Assembly: GCF_041821145.1 (NCBI RefSeq)
Contig: NZ_JBGUBC010000015.1
Span: forward strand, 4,268-68,267
Source of the DNA: Halopenitus sp041821145
Lineage (GTDB): Archaea > Halobacteriota > Halobacteria > Halobacteriales > Haloferacaceae
DNA: 64,000 nt
Direction: 5' to 3'
Shown: positions 24,377 through 33,116 of the stretch, piece after piece
Layout of the letters: the number at the start of each line of letters is the position of its first letter
Position numbering within the stretch: the stretch's first letter is position 1
Program-made: the position numbers and the translations under genes
Notes under the pieces: generated by a model
What the model was told of the DNA's origin: nothing
Databases searched by the model: none
What the model saw: the letters and a program-made list of their open reading frames with translations, nothing else

Positions 24377-25366
24377 ATGACGAGTTCGGGAGATGGATCG
24401 ACGCCTGCCATGGACTCCGAGGGGGAACTGGCACGTTCCGATCGGGGTGATCCCGGCGACGACCCGCCGCTTCCGAATGACACGACGGCGATCCGGAACG
24501 GTCTGATCGAGTGGTACCGCCAGGACCACCGCGAGTTTCCGTGGCGTCGAACCGAGGATGCCTACGAGATACTCGTCTCGGAAGTGATGAGCCAGCAGAC
24601 CCAACTCGACCGGGTCGTCCCCGCCTGGAGGGACTTCCTCGCGGAGTGGCCGACCGTCGAGGACCTGGCCGACGCCGACCAAAGCGACGTCGTGACATTC
24701 TGGTCGGACCACTCGCTCGGGTACAACAACCGAGCGAGATATCTCCAGGAGGCCGCACAGCAGGTCGTCTCGGAGTACGACGGGGAGTTTCCCCGGACGC
24801 CGGAACGACTCCAGGAGCTGATGGGCGTCGGACCGTACACCGCCAACGCCGTGGCCTCCTTCGCGTTCAACACCGGAGACGCGGTGGTGGAGACGAACGT
24901 AAAGCGCGTTCTCCACCGCGCGTTCGGGGTTCCCGACCGGGACGACGCCTTCGAGACCACCGCACAGACGCTCATGCCGGATGGTGACTCACGCGTGTGG
25001 AACAACGCGATCATGGAACTCGGCGCCGTCGCGTGTGGGACGACGCCACGCTGTGACGAGGAGGGATGTCCCTGGCGTGAGTGGTGTGGGGCCTACGAGA
25101 CCGGCGACTTCACCGCCCCCGACGTTCCCACCCAGCCGACGTTCGAGGGAAGCCGTCGACAGTTCCGCGGACGGATAGTTCGGACGCTCGGCGAGTACGA
25201 CGCGCTTGAGATCGACGATCTTGGACACCGGATCCGGGTCGACTACACTCCCGAGGGCGAATACGGTCGCGAGTGGCTCGCGGGATTGCTCGCCGATCTC
25301 GCCGAGGACGGGATCGTCGAGATCGATGAGGAGTCTGACCCCGTCGTCGCTCGTCTTCGCGGGTGA
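24377..25366 (+). CDS. mutY: MutY-like A/G-specific adenine glycosylase
   Basis: This 329-residue protein removes adenine mispaired with 8-oxoguanine. It shows the HhH-GPD fold: catalytic Glu69 in SEVMSQQTQ, helix-hairpin-helix GVGPYTANAVA (150-160) and a four-cysteine iron-sulfur loop from about residue 220 (C-x6-C-x5-C-x2-... pattern CGTTPRC...CPWREWC). Glu172 in VETNVKRV stands where the catalytic Asp of other MutY proteins is found. There is no C-terminal Nudix-like domain; a winged-helix-like tail follows instead. An internal ATG at 24410 could also start it. Confidence 0.88.
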   Translation: MTSSGDGSTPAMDSEGELARSDRGDPGDDPPLPNDTTAIRNGLIEWYRQDHREFPWRRTEDAYEILVSEVMSQQTQLDRVVPAWRDFLAEWPTVEDLADADQSDVVTFWSDHSLGYNNRARYLQEAAQQVVSEYDGEFPRTPERLQELMGVGPYTANAVASFAFNTGDAVVETNVKRVLHRAFGVPDRDDAFETTAQTLMPDGDSRVWNNAIMELGAVACGTTPRCDEEGCPWREWCGAYETGDFTAPDVPTQPTFEGSRRQFRGRIVRTLGEYDALEIDDLGHRIRVDYTPEGEYGREWLAGLLADLAEDGIVEIDEESDPVVARLRG

Positions 25367-25370
25367 TCCG

Positions 25371-25883
25371 ATGCCCCCGATCGAGCGGTATGCGATCGAC
25401 CAGGGATGTACCGACGAGGAGTTGTTGGCAGTCGCACGGGTGTACGCACGCGACGTCGTGGCCGAACATGGGCTCACGGTTTCGGTCGGCGACCTCGACT
25501 GGCGTCTCAGCACCCGAGCGAAGCGTCGGGCCGGTGCCGTTCGATACCGTGACGGCGATCCTCGATCGATCGTCCTCGCCCGACGTCAGTTCGAGAACCG
25601 GGGATGGACCGCCATGGCATCGACGATCCGTCATGAACTCGTACACGTCCACCTCCTGAACGAACGTGACGATCCGAGCCACGGTGAGACGTTCGAGCGG
25701 CTCGCAGCGGAGCTTGAGACGCACGTTCGCTGTGAGCGCTTCGTCGAGCCGACGTGGTGGGTCCGGTGTGTCGAGTGTGGCGATCAGCTCGCGAGATATC
25801 GCCGATCGAAGCTCGTCGAGCGTCCGGAGGAGTACTGCTGTGGGAACTGTGGCGGTCGATTCCACGTCGTTCGAAACGAGTGA
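25371..25883 (+). CDS. SprT-like zinc metalloprotease domain protein
   Basis: This 170-residue protein has the SprT-like layout: a zinc protease motif RHELVHVHLL (HExxH, about residues 85-94) and a C-terminal zinc ribbon with two CxxC pairs (CVECG and CGNCG, about 138-160). Eukaryotic relatives (Spartan) cut DNA-protein crosslinks; a role in repair here is inferred from this and from the position four bases after mutY. It lacks extra interaction domains. Confidence 0.85.
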   Translation: MPPIERYAIDQGCTDEELLAVARVYARDVVAEHGLTVSVGDLDWRLSTRAKRRAGAVRYRDGDPRSIVLARRQFENRGWTAMASTIRHELVHVHLLNERDDPSHGETFERLAAELETHVRCERFVEPTWWVRCVECGDQLARYRRSKLVERPEEYCCGNCGGRFHVVRNE

Positions 25884-26202
25884 CTTCGTGGGGGCCGGTG
25901 TGCGACTCGTCCGTGGCGAACAGTCGGCACGTGGGGACCGCATTCTGGAAACGACCACGACGGCGTGCCGAACTCCCGCTTGGACCGTCGTGAACCGGCG
26001 TCAGATCACGGCGTCGGTGGGTCGCGATCCGGGATAAACCTCCGTGAAACGCCACATCCCTTCAGACCGATCGATCGAGTCGGATTCGTCGATCGTCGAG
26101 AGCGAGCAGAACGAGTGGGTGAGAACGGCGGACGGCTCCCGAGAACCGGCAAAACGTGCAAACAGTTATCAGGTCGCACCCATTATCGTGTTGTATATTC
26201 CC
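25884..26202. other. Intergenic stretch without a supported gene
   Basis: The 319 bases between the SprT-like gene and the Usp gene hold no frame I can support. Possible AT-rich promoter blocks are AACAGTTATC (26161-26170) and TTGTATATTC (26191-26200). The first is at suitable distance from the ATG at 26203 for a Usp promoter. Confidence 0.45.
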
Positions 26203-26736
26203 ATGGTTCTCTATGACCGGATCCTGGTTCCGACCGACGGATCGCCCGAGGGGAAACGGGCGGTACGCCACGCACTCGAGTTAGCGACGATCCACGACGC
26301 GAGCGTCCACACGCTGTACGTGGTCAACGTTTCGAGTTACGCAGGGTTGCCGATGGAGACGACCTGGGATGGCGTCGACGACCTCCTCCGGTCCGATGCC
26401 GAGGCGGCCGTCGGGGAGGTTGAATCGATCGCGGCGGACTACGACGTCCCCGTGGAGACCGCGGTCGTGGAGGGGTCACCGAGCCGGGAGATCATCGACT
26501 TCGCCGAGCGGGAGGCCTGTGACATCATCGTGATGGGAACTCACGGCCGCGGCGGGATCGACAGGCTCCTTCTGGGTAGCGTCGCCGAAAAGGTGGTCCG
26601 CGGCTCGAGCGTCCCGGTGTTGACGGTTCGAGTCGACGCCGCGGACGCGAACGCCGAACCGGAAGTCGGATCCGCAAGCGACGAGACCGAAACGACGAAC
26701 GCCGCGGGCGGCTCGGAAGCCTCCGGAAGCAGTTAA
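26203..26736 (+). CDS. Universal stress protein (UspA family)
   Basis: This 177-residue protein has one Usp domain: the start MVLYDRILVPTDGSPEG, then the ATP-binding G-x2-G-x9-G-S/T pattern in GTHGRGGIDRLLLGSVAEKV (about 108-127). It therefore likely binds ATP. A Thr/Glu/Ser-rich tail of about 30 residues follows. Its end overlaps the convergent birA gene by four bases. Family members respond to stress; the precise role is unknown. Confidence 0.92.
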   Translation: MVLYDRILVPTDGSPEGKRAVRHALELATIHDASVHTLYVVNVSSYAGLPMETTWDGVDDLLRSDAEAAVGEVESIAADYDVPVETAVVEGSPSREIIDFAEREACDIIVMGTHGRGGIDRLLLGSVAEKVVRGSSVPVLTVRVDAADANAEPEVGSASDETETTNAAGGSEASGSS

Positions 26737-27758
26737 CGCTCCGGCGATCGAGTGCCGTCCCCGTCGGGATTCTCGTCCGTATCTCCGTTCGATCCATTCG
26801 AGGTAGCGTCGGCAGCACCGATCGGTCGCAGATGTTGACAGTCCCCCGAAAGGATCCGTCGTCGGCCGGCTTCGGTCCGGACGACGAGCGCTCCGGGAAA
26901 CTCGACGTCGATCGCCGTTCCCTCGATGACGTCGGTCGTCGTCTCGATGCGCACGCGCTCTCCGATCGTCATCGCGTGCTCGCGCCAGGCGGGAAGGACG
27001 TCCGTGGGCGTCTCGATCAATTCGTGAACCCGTTCGAGCAACCGCTGGAGGAATCGTCGCCGATCGATGTCGCTTCCAAGCACCGACCGCAGGCTCGTCG
27101 CACCGGGTGGCAATTCGTCGACATCGACGTTCGCGTTCACGCCGGTCCCGACGATCATCCAGGAGACGCGATCGGCCTCGCCGGTCATTTCCGTCAGGAT
27201 ACCGGCGAGTTTGGCTCCACCGCGGTCCCCCTGCCCGTCGGGATGAAGAACGTCGTTGGGCCACTTGATCCGGGCATCCACCCCGAGTTCCCGACAGGCG
27301 TCGGTCGTCGCTACGGCGGCTGCGAGGGTAACGATCGCCGCGTGTGCAGGGGGGAGATCCGGACGGATCACGAGCGACGAGTAGACGCCACCGGACGGTG
27401 CCGTCCACTCGCGGTCGAGGCGTCCGCGACCGCCGGTCTGTTCGTCCGCCACGACGGCGACGTCAGTCACACCCTCCTCGGCGAGTTCCCGTGCCCGGTC
27501 GTTCGTCGACCCGATCGATTCGTAATACGCTATCTCGTAGGGAGCGTCGAGCCCGAACCGGATCGCATCGGCGCCGTAGCTCGGAACCGACCGAACGACG
27601 TAGCCGTCCTCGGTAGCCTCGATCCGGAACCCGTTCTCGCGAAGCGCCTCGATCTGCTTCCAGACCGCCGCTCGGGAGACATCGACCCGTTCAGCGAGTT
27701 CGGGGCCCGCAACCGGGCCGGCAGAAAGCGCATCGAGCACCGCACGACGCGTGTCCAT
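26733..27758 (-). CDS. birA: Biotin-protein ligase with N-terminal HTH
   Basis: This 341-residue BirA-type protein attaches biotin to carboxylase carrier domains and may also repress transcription. An N-terminal winged helix (residues 1-60, with RAAVWKQIEALRENGF) precedes the ligase domain, which has the biotin loop GGRGRLDREW (about 110) and KWPNDV (about 164). The C-terminal domain ends in a Ser/Asp/Asn-rich tail. The ATG at 27758 is chosen because upstream residues lie antisense to cofD. It is divergent from cofD. Confidence 0.94.
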   Translation of the reverse strand: MDTRRAVLDALSAGPVAGPELAERVDVSRAAVWKQIEALRENGFRIEATEDGYVVRSVPSYGADAIRFGLDAPYEIAYYESIGSTNDRARELAEEGVTDVAVVADEQTGGRGRLDREWTAPSGGVYSSLVIRPDLPPAHAAIVTLAAAVATTDACRELGVDARIKWPNDVLHPDGQGDRGGAKLAGILTEMTGEADRVSWMIVGTGVNANVDVDELPPGATSLRSVLGSDIDRRRFLQRLLERVHELIETPTDVLPAWREHAMTIGERVRIETTTDVIEGTAIDVEFPGALVVRTEAGRRRILSGDCQHLRPIGAADATSNGSNGDTDENPDGDGTRSPER

Positions 27759-27878
27759 ACCGTCCCTGATCGGCGCGACGAAATAGGGATTCGGGTTGGG
27801 ACCCACGCCTCGGCCGAAACGAGGGACCGCCGGCAACGCCGACGTAGCATACATACCGGTGGCGGGCCATCCCTCGGT

Positions 27879-28976
27879 ATGGTCACGTTTCTCGCCGGCG
27901 GAACGGGCACGCCGAAGCTCCTCCAGGGAGCACCGGCGGTGTTCGATCCCGGCTCGATCACGGTCGTCGGAAACACCGGCGACGACGTCGAGATCGGCGG
28001 TCACCTCGTGTGCCCGGACGTCGATACGGTACTGTTCCGGGAGTCCGGCCTCCTCGATCGCGAGACGTGGTGGGGGATCGAGGGCGACACGACGGCCACC
28101 CACGACGAGCTCACACGACTTGCCGAGGCGGCCGACCTCGATCGGCGTCCGCGATATCTCCCGGACGAAGCACAGACGGCGGGACGCGAGATCGCACGCT
28201 GGCGACGATTCTCGGGCGTCGCCGAGTTCATGGAGATCGGCGACCGGGACCGAGCGATCCACATCACGCGAACGAGCCTGCTCGATGCGGGACACTCACT
28301 CACCGAGGTTACTCGAATGCTCGCGGACGCCTTCGATCTCGACGTCGATCTCGTGCCCATGTCGGACGATCCGGTGGCCACGATCGTTCACACGGATTCC
28401 GACGAGATGCACTTTCAGGAGTACTGGGTTGCCGAACGCGCCGACCCGACAGTTGAGGATGTCGAGTTCCGGGGTGCCGAACGCGCCGAGGCGTCCCCGG
28501 CGTTCCAGGCGGCACTTTCGGATCCGGTCGTGATCGGCCCCTCGAACCCGGTCACGAGCATCGGACCGATGCTTGCGCTCCCCGGCGTCAAGGATGCGCT
28601 ACAGGAGACGCCGGTGGTTGCCGTCTCACCATTCGTCGAGGAGACCGTCTTTTCGGGGCCGGCCGCAAAGCTCCTCTCCGGCATCGGCTACGACCCAAGT
28701 ACCGCCGGTGTCGCGGATATGTACCCCTTCGTGGACGCGTTCATACTCGATACGGACGACGGCACCGACCTTGATCGTCGGGTGGTTCGAACCGATACAC
28801 GGATCGACGACGAAGCGGACGCCGAGCGCGTCGTGCGGACGTGTCGACGCGCGCTCGAGGACGTGATCGGATCGGAGACGAACGGACGCACCAGTTCCGA
28901 GACGAACGGACGCACCAGGTCCGGAACGAACGGGCGCGATGTAAGCGACCCAATCACGGAGTCCGATCCGGAATGA
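27879..28976 (+). CDS. cofD: 2-phospho-L-lactate transferase (F420 synthesis)
   Basis: This 365-residue enzyme joins the lactyl phosphate unit to the deazaflavin Fo, making F420-0. It starts MVTFLAGGTGTPKLLQG, the family's nucleotide-binding loop, and carries GNTGDDVEIGG (about residue 30) and GPSNPVTSIGPML (about 220). The C-terminus adds a repetitive tail of ETNGRT units not seen in typical CofD. The start at 27879 avoids a long extension antisense to birA. It begins a four-gene overlapping run. Confidence 0.94.
   Translation: MVTFLAGGTGTPKLLQGAPAVFDPGSITVVGNTGDDVEIGGHLVCPDVDTVLFRESGLLDRETWWGIEGDTTATHDELTRLAEAADLDRRPRYLPDEAQTAGREIARWRRFSGVAEFMEIGDRDRAIHITRTSLLDAGHSLTEVTRMLADAFDLDVDLVPMSDDPVATIVHTDSDEMHFQEYWVAERADPTVEDVEFRGAERAEASPAFQAALSDPVVIGPSNPVTSIGPMLALPGVKDALQETPVVAVSPFVEETVFSGPAAKLLSGIGYDPSTAGVADMYPFVDAFILDTDDGTDLDRRVVRTDTRIDDEADAERVVRTCRRALEDVIGSETNGRTSSETNGRTRSGTNGRDVSDPITESDPE
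28875..28940 (+). repeat. 24-bp tandem repeats at the cofD 3' end
   Basis: Two full copies (28875-28898, 28899-28922) and a partial, diverged third (28923-28940) encode ETNGRTSS-like units. The length is a multiple of three, so the frame is kept. They add a flexible hydrophilic tail. Confidence 0.8.
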
Positions 28977-29833
28977 CCCGAACGGAGCCGACGAGGTCCG
29001 ACGACTCCGGAGATTCGGGTGGTAGCGTCGACTCCGGAGAGTCCGATGGAAAGGCGCCCTTCGATCCGCCGATCGCGGCGGCGAGCCTCAGCGGCCGCTC
29101 CGACGCCGCATGGGCTCGAACGGCGGCGCCCTACGTCGGCTGTGCCTTTCTCGGTGGGATCGCTCTCGATCCGGCCAGTCGGTCGGCCGCACGCGATCTC
29201 GTGGATCGCGATCGCGAGGAATTCCTGCCAGCGGACCCGATCGCGTTCGTCGACGCGCAACTTGAGGCGCTCGCCGATGCCGACGTCCGCCCGGGTATAA
29301 ACGTCCGGAGCGCGACGATCGACCCCATCTACGAAGTCGCTCGCCGGTGTGTCGATCACGGGGCGATCCTCGAGATCAACGCCCACTGTCGACAACCCGA
29401 ACTGTGTGCAGTCGGCTGCGGAGAGTCGCTTCTGGCCGACCTCGATCGCCTCTCGAGGTACGTCGAGGCCGCTTCCGAACCCGGCGCGACGGTGAGCGTG
29501 AAAGTTCGCGCGGAGGTTCCGGAGGTCGATCTCGCCGAGGTGGCGACGGCGATCGAAACGGCGGGTGCCGAGATCATGCACGTCGACGCGATGGATACCG
29601 AGGGGGTGATCGCCGACGTCGATCGGGCAGCCGATCTGTGGATAATCGCCAACAACGAGGTGAGAGATCACGGGACCGTTCGCGAGTATCTCGAGTACGG
29701 TGCGGACGCGGTAAGCGTCGGTCGCCCGAGCGGCGATCCGGCGGTCCTCGAACGCGTCGAGCGTGCGGTGGCCGAGATCCGAACGTCTTCCGGAGCGGAA
29801 CGCCGATCGAGACGGGAGGACGTTCAGCCATGA
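28973..29833 (+). CDS. TIM-barrel (dihydrouridine-synthase-like) flavoprotein
   Basis: This 286-residue protein resembles archaeal TIM-barrel proteins related to Dus/NifR3 and dihydroorotate dehydrogenase. The LEINAHCRQPELC segment (about residue 140) is the cysteine-containing active-site loop and EYGADAVSVGRP (about 244) the phosphate-binding C-terminal motif. The N-terminus is an acidic Ser/Gly-rich extension. It overlaps cofD by four bases and the CitG-like gene by four. Whether it modifies tRNA or a cofactor is unknown; its neighbours point to a cofactor. Confidence 0.72.
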   Translation: MTRTEPTRSDDSGDSGGSVDSGESDGKAPFDPPIAAASLSGRSDAAWARTAAPYVGCAFLGGIALDPASRSAARDLVDRDREEFLPADPIAFVDAQLEALADADVRPGINVRSATIDPIYEVARRCVDHGAILEINAHCRQPELCAVGCGESLLADLDRLSRYVEAASEPGATVSVKVRAEVPEVDLAEVATAIETAGAEIMHVDAMDTEGVIADVDRAADLWIIANNEVRDHGTVREYLEYGADAVSVGRPSGDPAVLERVERAVAEIRTSSGAERRSRREDVQP

Positions 29834-30876
29834 GCGACCGGCGCGAGGAGCGAGACGACGACCGAAGACGCGCTCGACACGCCCACCCGGATAGTGGCGG
29901 TCCAGGATCAGGAGGCCGGGGATCAGGAGGCCGATGGTCACGATCTTCTACGTCACGATCCTCTACCGCCCGGACACCAGCGGAGAACGCCCAACTCGCC
30001 CTGTTGCTCGAAGTCGCCGGGACTCCGAAGCCGGGAAACGTCGATCGCGAACGCGATCTGGAGGATCTCCGATTCGAGCATTTCCTGGCTGGAGCGATCG
30101 GCGCCGGCGACGGGCTTCGTCGAGCCGAACGTGGAGGGACCGTCGGGATCGCCTTCGAACGGGCGGTCGCTGGAATGAGCCGGCAATCCGGCGGAAACAC
30201 ACAGTTCGGCTGTCTGTTGCTTCTCACGCCGCTCGTCTCAGCGGCGGCAAGCGGCGATCTCACTTCCGCGGGTGTAGAGCGGATCGTCGAGCGGACGACC
30301 GCCGAGGACGCGGTGCGATTCTATCGCGCCTTCGAGCATGTGGACGTTTCGGTCGCTGAACCGCCGGCTGATGCCGACGATCTCGACGTTCGACGCGGCG
30401 CCGCGGCGGAACCGGCGCTCAGGGATCGCGATCTGACGCTCGCAGATGTGATGGCACTGTCTGCGGAGCCGCCTTCGGGGGATACCGCCGATGTCGATTC
30501 GGGCGAGGACATCGAAACTGGTCGCGACTCCGGCGATCGGATCCCCGACGGAAACGCGATCGAGTGGACGACCGGATTCGAGCGGACCTTCGAGGCAGCC
30601 GAGTCGATCCGTATCGACGAGGGCCCCATCGGCGATCGGGCCGCCAGAGCCTTCCTCCGGATACTGGCCGACCGCCCGGATACGCTGGTCGCGACCACTC
30701 ACGGTTCGGACGTGGCACGAGTGGTCTCACGGCGCGCCGCCGCGATCGGGGACGATCTCCATGCGGCCGAGGCGCTCGCGGAAGCGTTCCGCGACGAGCG
30801 GATCAACCCGGGAACGACCGCCGATCTCACGGCCGCCGCGCTCTTCGTTGCGCTGGAACGGGGGCTTTGCGTGTGA
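29830..30876 (+). CDS. CitG-like triphosphoribosyl-dephospho-CoA synthase family
   Basis: This 348-residue protein has the CitG core: LLLEVAGTPKPGNVDRERDL near residue 60 and the RQSGGNTQFG motif near residue 118. In bacteria CitG makes the citrate-lyase prosthetic group, but no citrate lyase is present here. Archaeal and methylotroph homologues lie in tetrahydromethanopterin-type gene clusters, so a cofactor role is more likely. The N-terminus carries a low-complexity Ser/Gly/Arg stretch built from short DNA repeats (29905-29966). It overlaps both neighbours by four bases. Confidence 0.75.
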   Translation: MSDRREERDDDRRRARHAHPDSGGPGSGGRGSGGRWSRSSTSRSSTARTPAENAQLALLLEVAGTPKPGNVDRERDLEDLRFEHFLAGAIGAGDGLRRAERGGTVGIAFERAVAGMSRQSGGNTQFGCLLLLTPLVSAAASGDLTSAGVERIVERTTAEDAVRFYRAFEHVDVSVAEPPADADDLDVRRGAAAEPALRDRDLTLADVMALSAEPPSGDTADVDSGEDIETGRDSGDRIPDGNAIEWTTGFERTFEAAESIRIDEGPIGDRAARAFLRILADRPDTLVATTHGSDVARVVSRRAAAIGDDLHAAEALAEAFRDERINPGTTADLTAAALFVALERGLCV

Positions 30877-31484
30877 GTCCCGAACGGAGCAGTGACTGGC
30901 CGGTTCGGCTCCGTGGCGTCACCGAATCGATCGTGACCACGCTCGGTCCAAACGACCGGTGGAACGTGGCCGCGCTGGGGCTGCACGCACCGACCGCGGA
31001 GAGGGCGATGGTGACTGCACGGACTTACGGTCGGACGCGGACGCGGCGCAACTTCGAACGTCAGGGCGGCGGCATCGTCCAGTTCACCGTCGACCCACGG
31101 GAATTCGTCGAGGCGGCGCTGGCGATCGACGAGCGTTCCGAACCGGTGTTGGAGGGGACCGACGCGTGGGTCGAGATCGAGGTGGAACACGTCGGAACCG
31201 AACGCGAGGGAGACACCGAGATCGCCACCTGGGAACTCGATGCGGTCGAATCGACGATACTCGAGGAGCGCGTCCCCACGATCAACCGAGGATTCGGAGC
31301 CGTCATTGAGGCGACCGTGGCTGCCTCGCGTCTCGACGTTCCGACGTATGACGAGACGGAGTTGCGTTCACGGCTGGCACACCTCGCCGAGACGGTCGAC
31401 CGCTGTGGTGGCCCCCGTGAACGCGAGGCGTTCGCCCGGATCGACGAGCTCACCGGGTGGCGAGACCGGAACGAACCCTTTTAG
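30873..31484 (+). CDS. DUF447-family protein
   Basis: This 203-residue protein starts at a GTG that overlaps the CitG-like stop (GTGA) and belongs, as far as I can tell, to the DUF447 family (flavin-reductase-like split barrel). Features include WNVAALGLHAP (about 30), a G-G-GIVQFTVDP segment (about 64-74) and the late RVPTINRGFGAVIEA (about 130). The biochemical activity is unknown; homologues are found in methanopterin gene clusters of methylotrophic bacteria. It is the last gene of the cofD run before S17e. Confidence 0.72.
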   Translation: MSPERSSDWPVRLRGVTESIVTTLGPNDRWNVAALGLHAPTAERAMVTARTYGRTRTRRNFERQGGGIVQFTVDPREFVEAALAIDERSEPVLEGTDAWVEIEVEHVGTEREGDTEIATWELDAVESTILEERVPTINRGFGAVIEATVAASRLDVPTYDETELRSRLAHLAETVDRCGGPREREAFARIDELTGWRDRNEPF

Positions 31485-31507
31485 TTCGAGCCGAGGATAT
31501 CGCCCGT

Positions 31508-31702
31508 ATGGCCATCAAACCCAAGTACATCAAACAGCTGGGTAACGTGCTCCTCGAGCAGTATCCCGACTCGTTCAACACGGACTTCGAGACGAACAAG
31601 GAGAGCGTCCAGACGCTGACCACGGTCGAATCGAAGGGCGTCAGGAACCGCATCGCGGGATACGTCACCCGGAAGAAGACCCAGTCGACCCCGACCGCAT
31701 AG
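31508..31702 (+). CDS. rps17e: 30S ribosomal protein S17e
   Basis: This 64-residue protein begins MAIKPKYIKQLGNVLLEQYP and matches archaeal S17e over its full length, including the ESKGVRNRIAGYVTRKK C-terminal RNA-binding segment. It lies 23 bases after the DUF447 gene, so is probably in the same transcript. The start at 31508 removes a short in-frame extension lying in DUF447. Confidence 0.95.
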   Translation: MAIKPKYIKQLGNVLLEQYPDSFNTDFETNKESVQTLTTVESKGVRNRIAGYVTRKKTQSTPTA

Positions 31703-31743
31703 ACGCGACCCGATCGCTCGACGTCGAGTTCTCACGCCCGAGG

Positions 31744-31750
31744 TTTATAT
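31744..31750 (+). promoter_or_regulatory. TATA box for the TctA-like gene
   Basis: TTTATAT lies about 26 bases upstream of the ATG at 31776 in GC-rich DNA. The spacing fits a leaderless transcript. Confidence 0.55.
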
Positions 31751-31775
31751 CGGAAGCCGTGGCCATGTCCGCTGG

Positions 31776-33011
31776 ATGGACCCCGTCGTGCGCCCGATCG
31801 CCGATCCGACGTTTACAGCCGCGGCGATCGGATTTCTCCTCGGCGGGGCCACGCTCGGAACGGTAAGTGGCCTCGTTCCCGGCCTCCATGCGAACAATTT
31901 TGCGCTGCTTTTGGCGAGTGCGGCACCGAGCGTCCCCGCCGACCCGCTTTTGATCGGCTGTGCGATGATCGGTGCCGGGGTCGTCCACACGTTTCTCGAC
32001 ATCGTTCCCGCGCTCGCGCTCGGCGTCCCCGATGCCGCGATGGCGGTGGCGTCGTTACCGGGTCATCGGCTCGTGATCGCGGGACGTGGTCGGGAAGCTA
32101 TCCGACTTTCGGCGGTCGGCTCCGGCCTTGCAGTCACCCTGGCCGTGCCGCTTGCGATCCCGATCACGTGGGGAATGGTCCGTGCCTATCCGACGATCCG
32201 CGAGCACATCGTCGTCGTTCTCGCGTCGATCGTCGCGTTCCTACTCGTCAGCGAGTCCTCCTGGCGTGCGGCGGCTGCCGGCCTCGCTGTCTTCCTCGCG
32301 AGCGCCGCCCTCGGCGTGGTCACGCTCGATGTCGATCCGGAGGCACCGCTTTCGACGGGCGGAATGCTCACGCCCCTTTTCGCCGGGTTGTTCGGCGCAC
32401 CCGTCCTGATCGATGCGATTCGGGGAACGGGCGTTCCACCCCAATCCGACGCCCGAATCGCGATGGAGCGGCGGGACCTCGGCGTGGCGGCCTCCGCCGG
32501 GTCGGTCGCGGGAGCGATCGTTGGCTATCTACCCGGCGTCTCGGCGGCGATCGCTGCGACCGCCGCGCTTCCGGCGATCCCTCGTTCGGCCGCCGACCGC
32601 GGGTTCGTGGTCGCAACCAGCGGTGCCTCGACGAGCAACACCGTCTTCGCGTTATTCGCGCTCGTCGCCCTCGGAACGCCCCGGACCGGAGTGATGGTCG
32701 CACTCGATGAAGCGACGGTCCCGTTCGCCCTGCCAGTGTTGCTCGCCGCGACGACGATCGCGGCGGCGGTCGGCTTCTGCGTGCTGCTCGCTGTCGGCGA
32801 CACGTATCTCCGGGTGATCGGTCGCGCCGACTACACGCGGCTTTCGGTCGGTGTATTGACCTTTCTGGTCGGCCTCTCGTATCTCTTCGCGGGCGGGATC
32901 GGCATCCTGACGTTCGGACTCGCGACGATTCTCGGGATGATACCACCTCGGATCGGAACGCGACGCGTCCACTTGATGGGAGTGTTGATCGGGCCACTGA
33001 TGCTCGCGTGA
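31776..33011 (+). CDS. TctA-like (DUF112) membrane permease
   Basis: This 411-residue protein has about ten to twelve transmembrane helices and the conserved GLVPGLHANNFALLLA motif (about residue 33), repeated in degenerate form as GYLPGVSAAIAATAALP (about 249). These match the TctA/COG1784 family related to the tripartite tricarboxylate transporter large subunit. No TctB or binding-protein gene is nearby, so it may work alone. The substrate is unknown. It has its own TATA box. Confidence 0.8.
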   Translation: MDPVVRPIADPTFTAAAIGFLLGGATLGTVSGLVPGLHANNFALLLASAAPSVPADPLLIGCAMIGAGVVHTFLDIVPALALGVPDAAMAVASLPGHRLVIAGRGREAIRLSAVGSGLAVTLAVPLAIPITWGMVRAYPTIREHIVVVLASIVAFLLVSESSWRAAAAGLAVFLASAALGVVTLDVDPEAPLSTGGMLTPLFAGLFGAPVLIDAIRGTGVPPQSDARIAMERRDLGVAASAGSVAGAIVGYLPGVSAAIAATAALPAIPRSAADRGFVVATSGASTSNTVFALFALVALGTPRTGVMVALDEATVPFALPVLLAATTIAAAVGFCVLLAVGDTYLRVIGRADYTRLSVGVLTFLVGLSYLFAGGIGILTFGLATILGMIPPRIGTRRVHLMGVLIGPLMLA

Positions 33012-33116
33012 GCGCCGCCGGCGAGTTGGGTGGTCGATAGAACCACTCTCGTCGAGCAGCGGGACCATCGGATGCAAAGAACAACCGTTAAAAGCCGCGC
33101 ACGGGTTCGTTGTACT

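Noticed and set aside
25507..26055. Minus-strand frame in the SprT/Usp gap
   Set aside because: Most of it is antisense to the SprT-like gene, with arginine- and histidine-rich composition and no motif.
26832..27878. Long N-terminal extension of CofD
   Set aside because: It is antisense to birA; the CofD family start motif lies at 27879.
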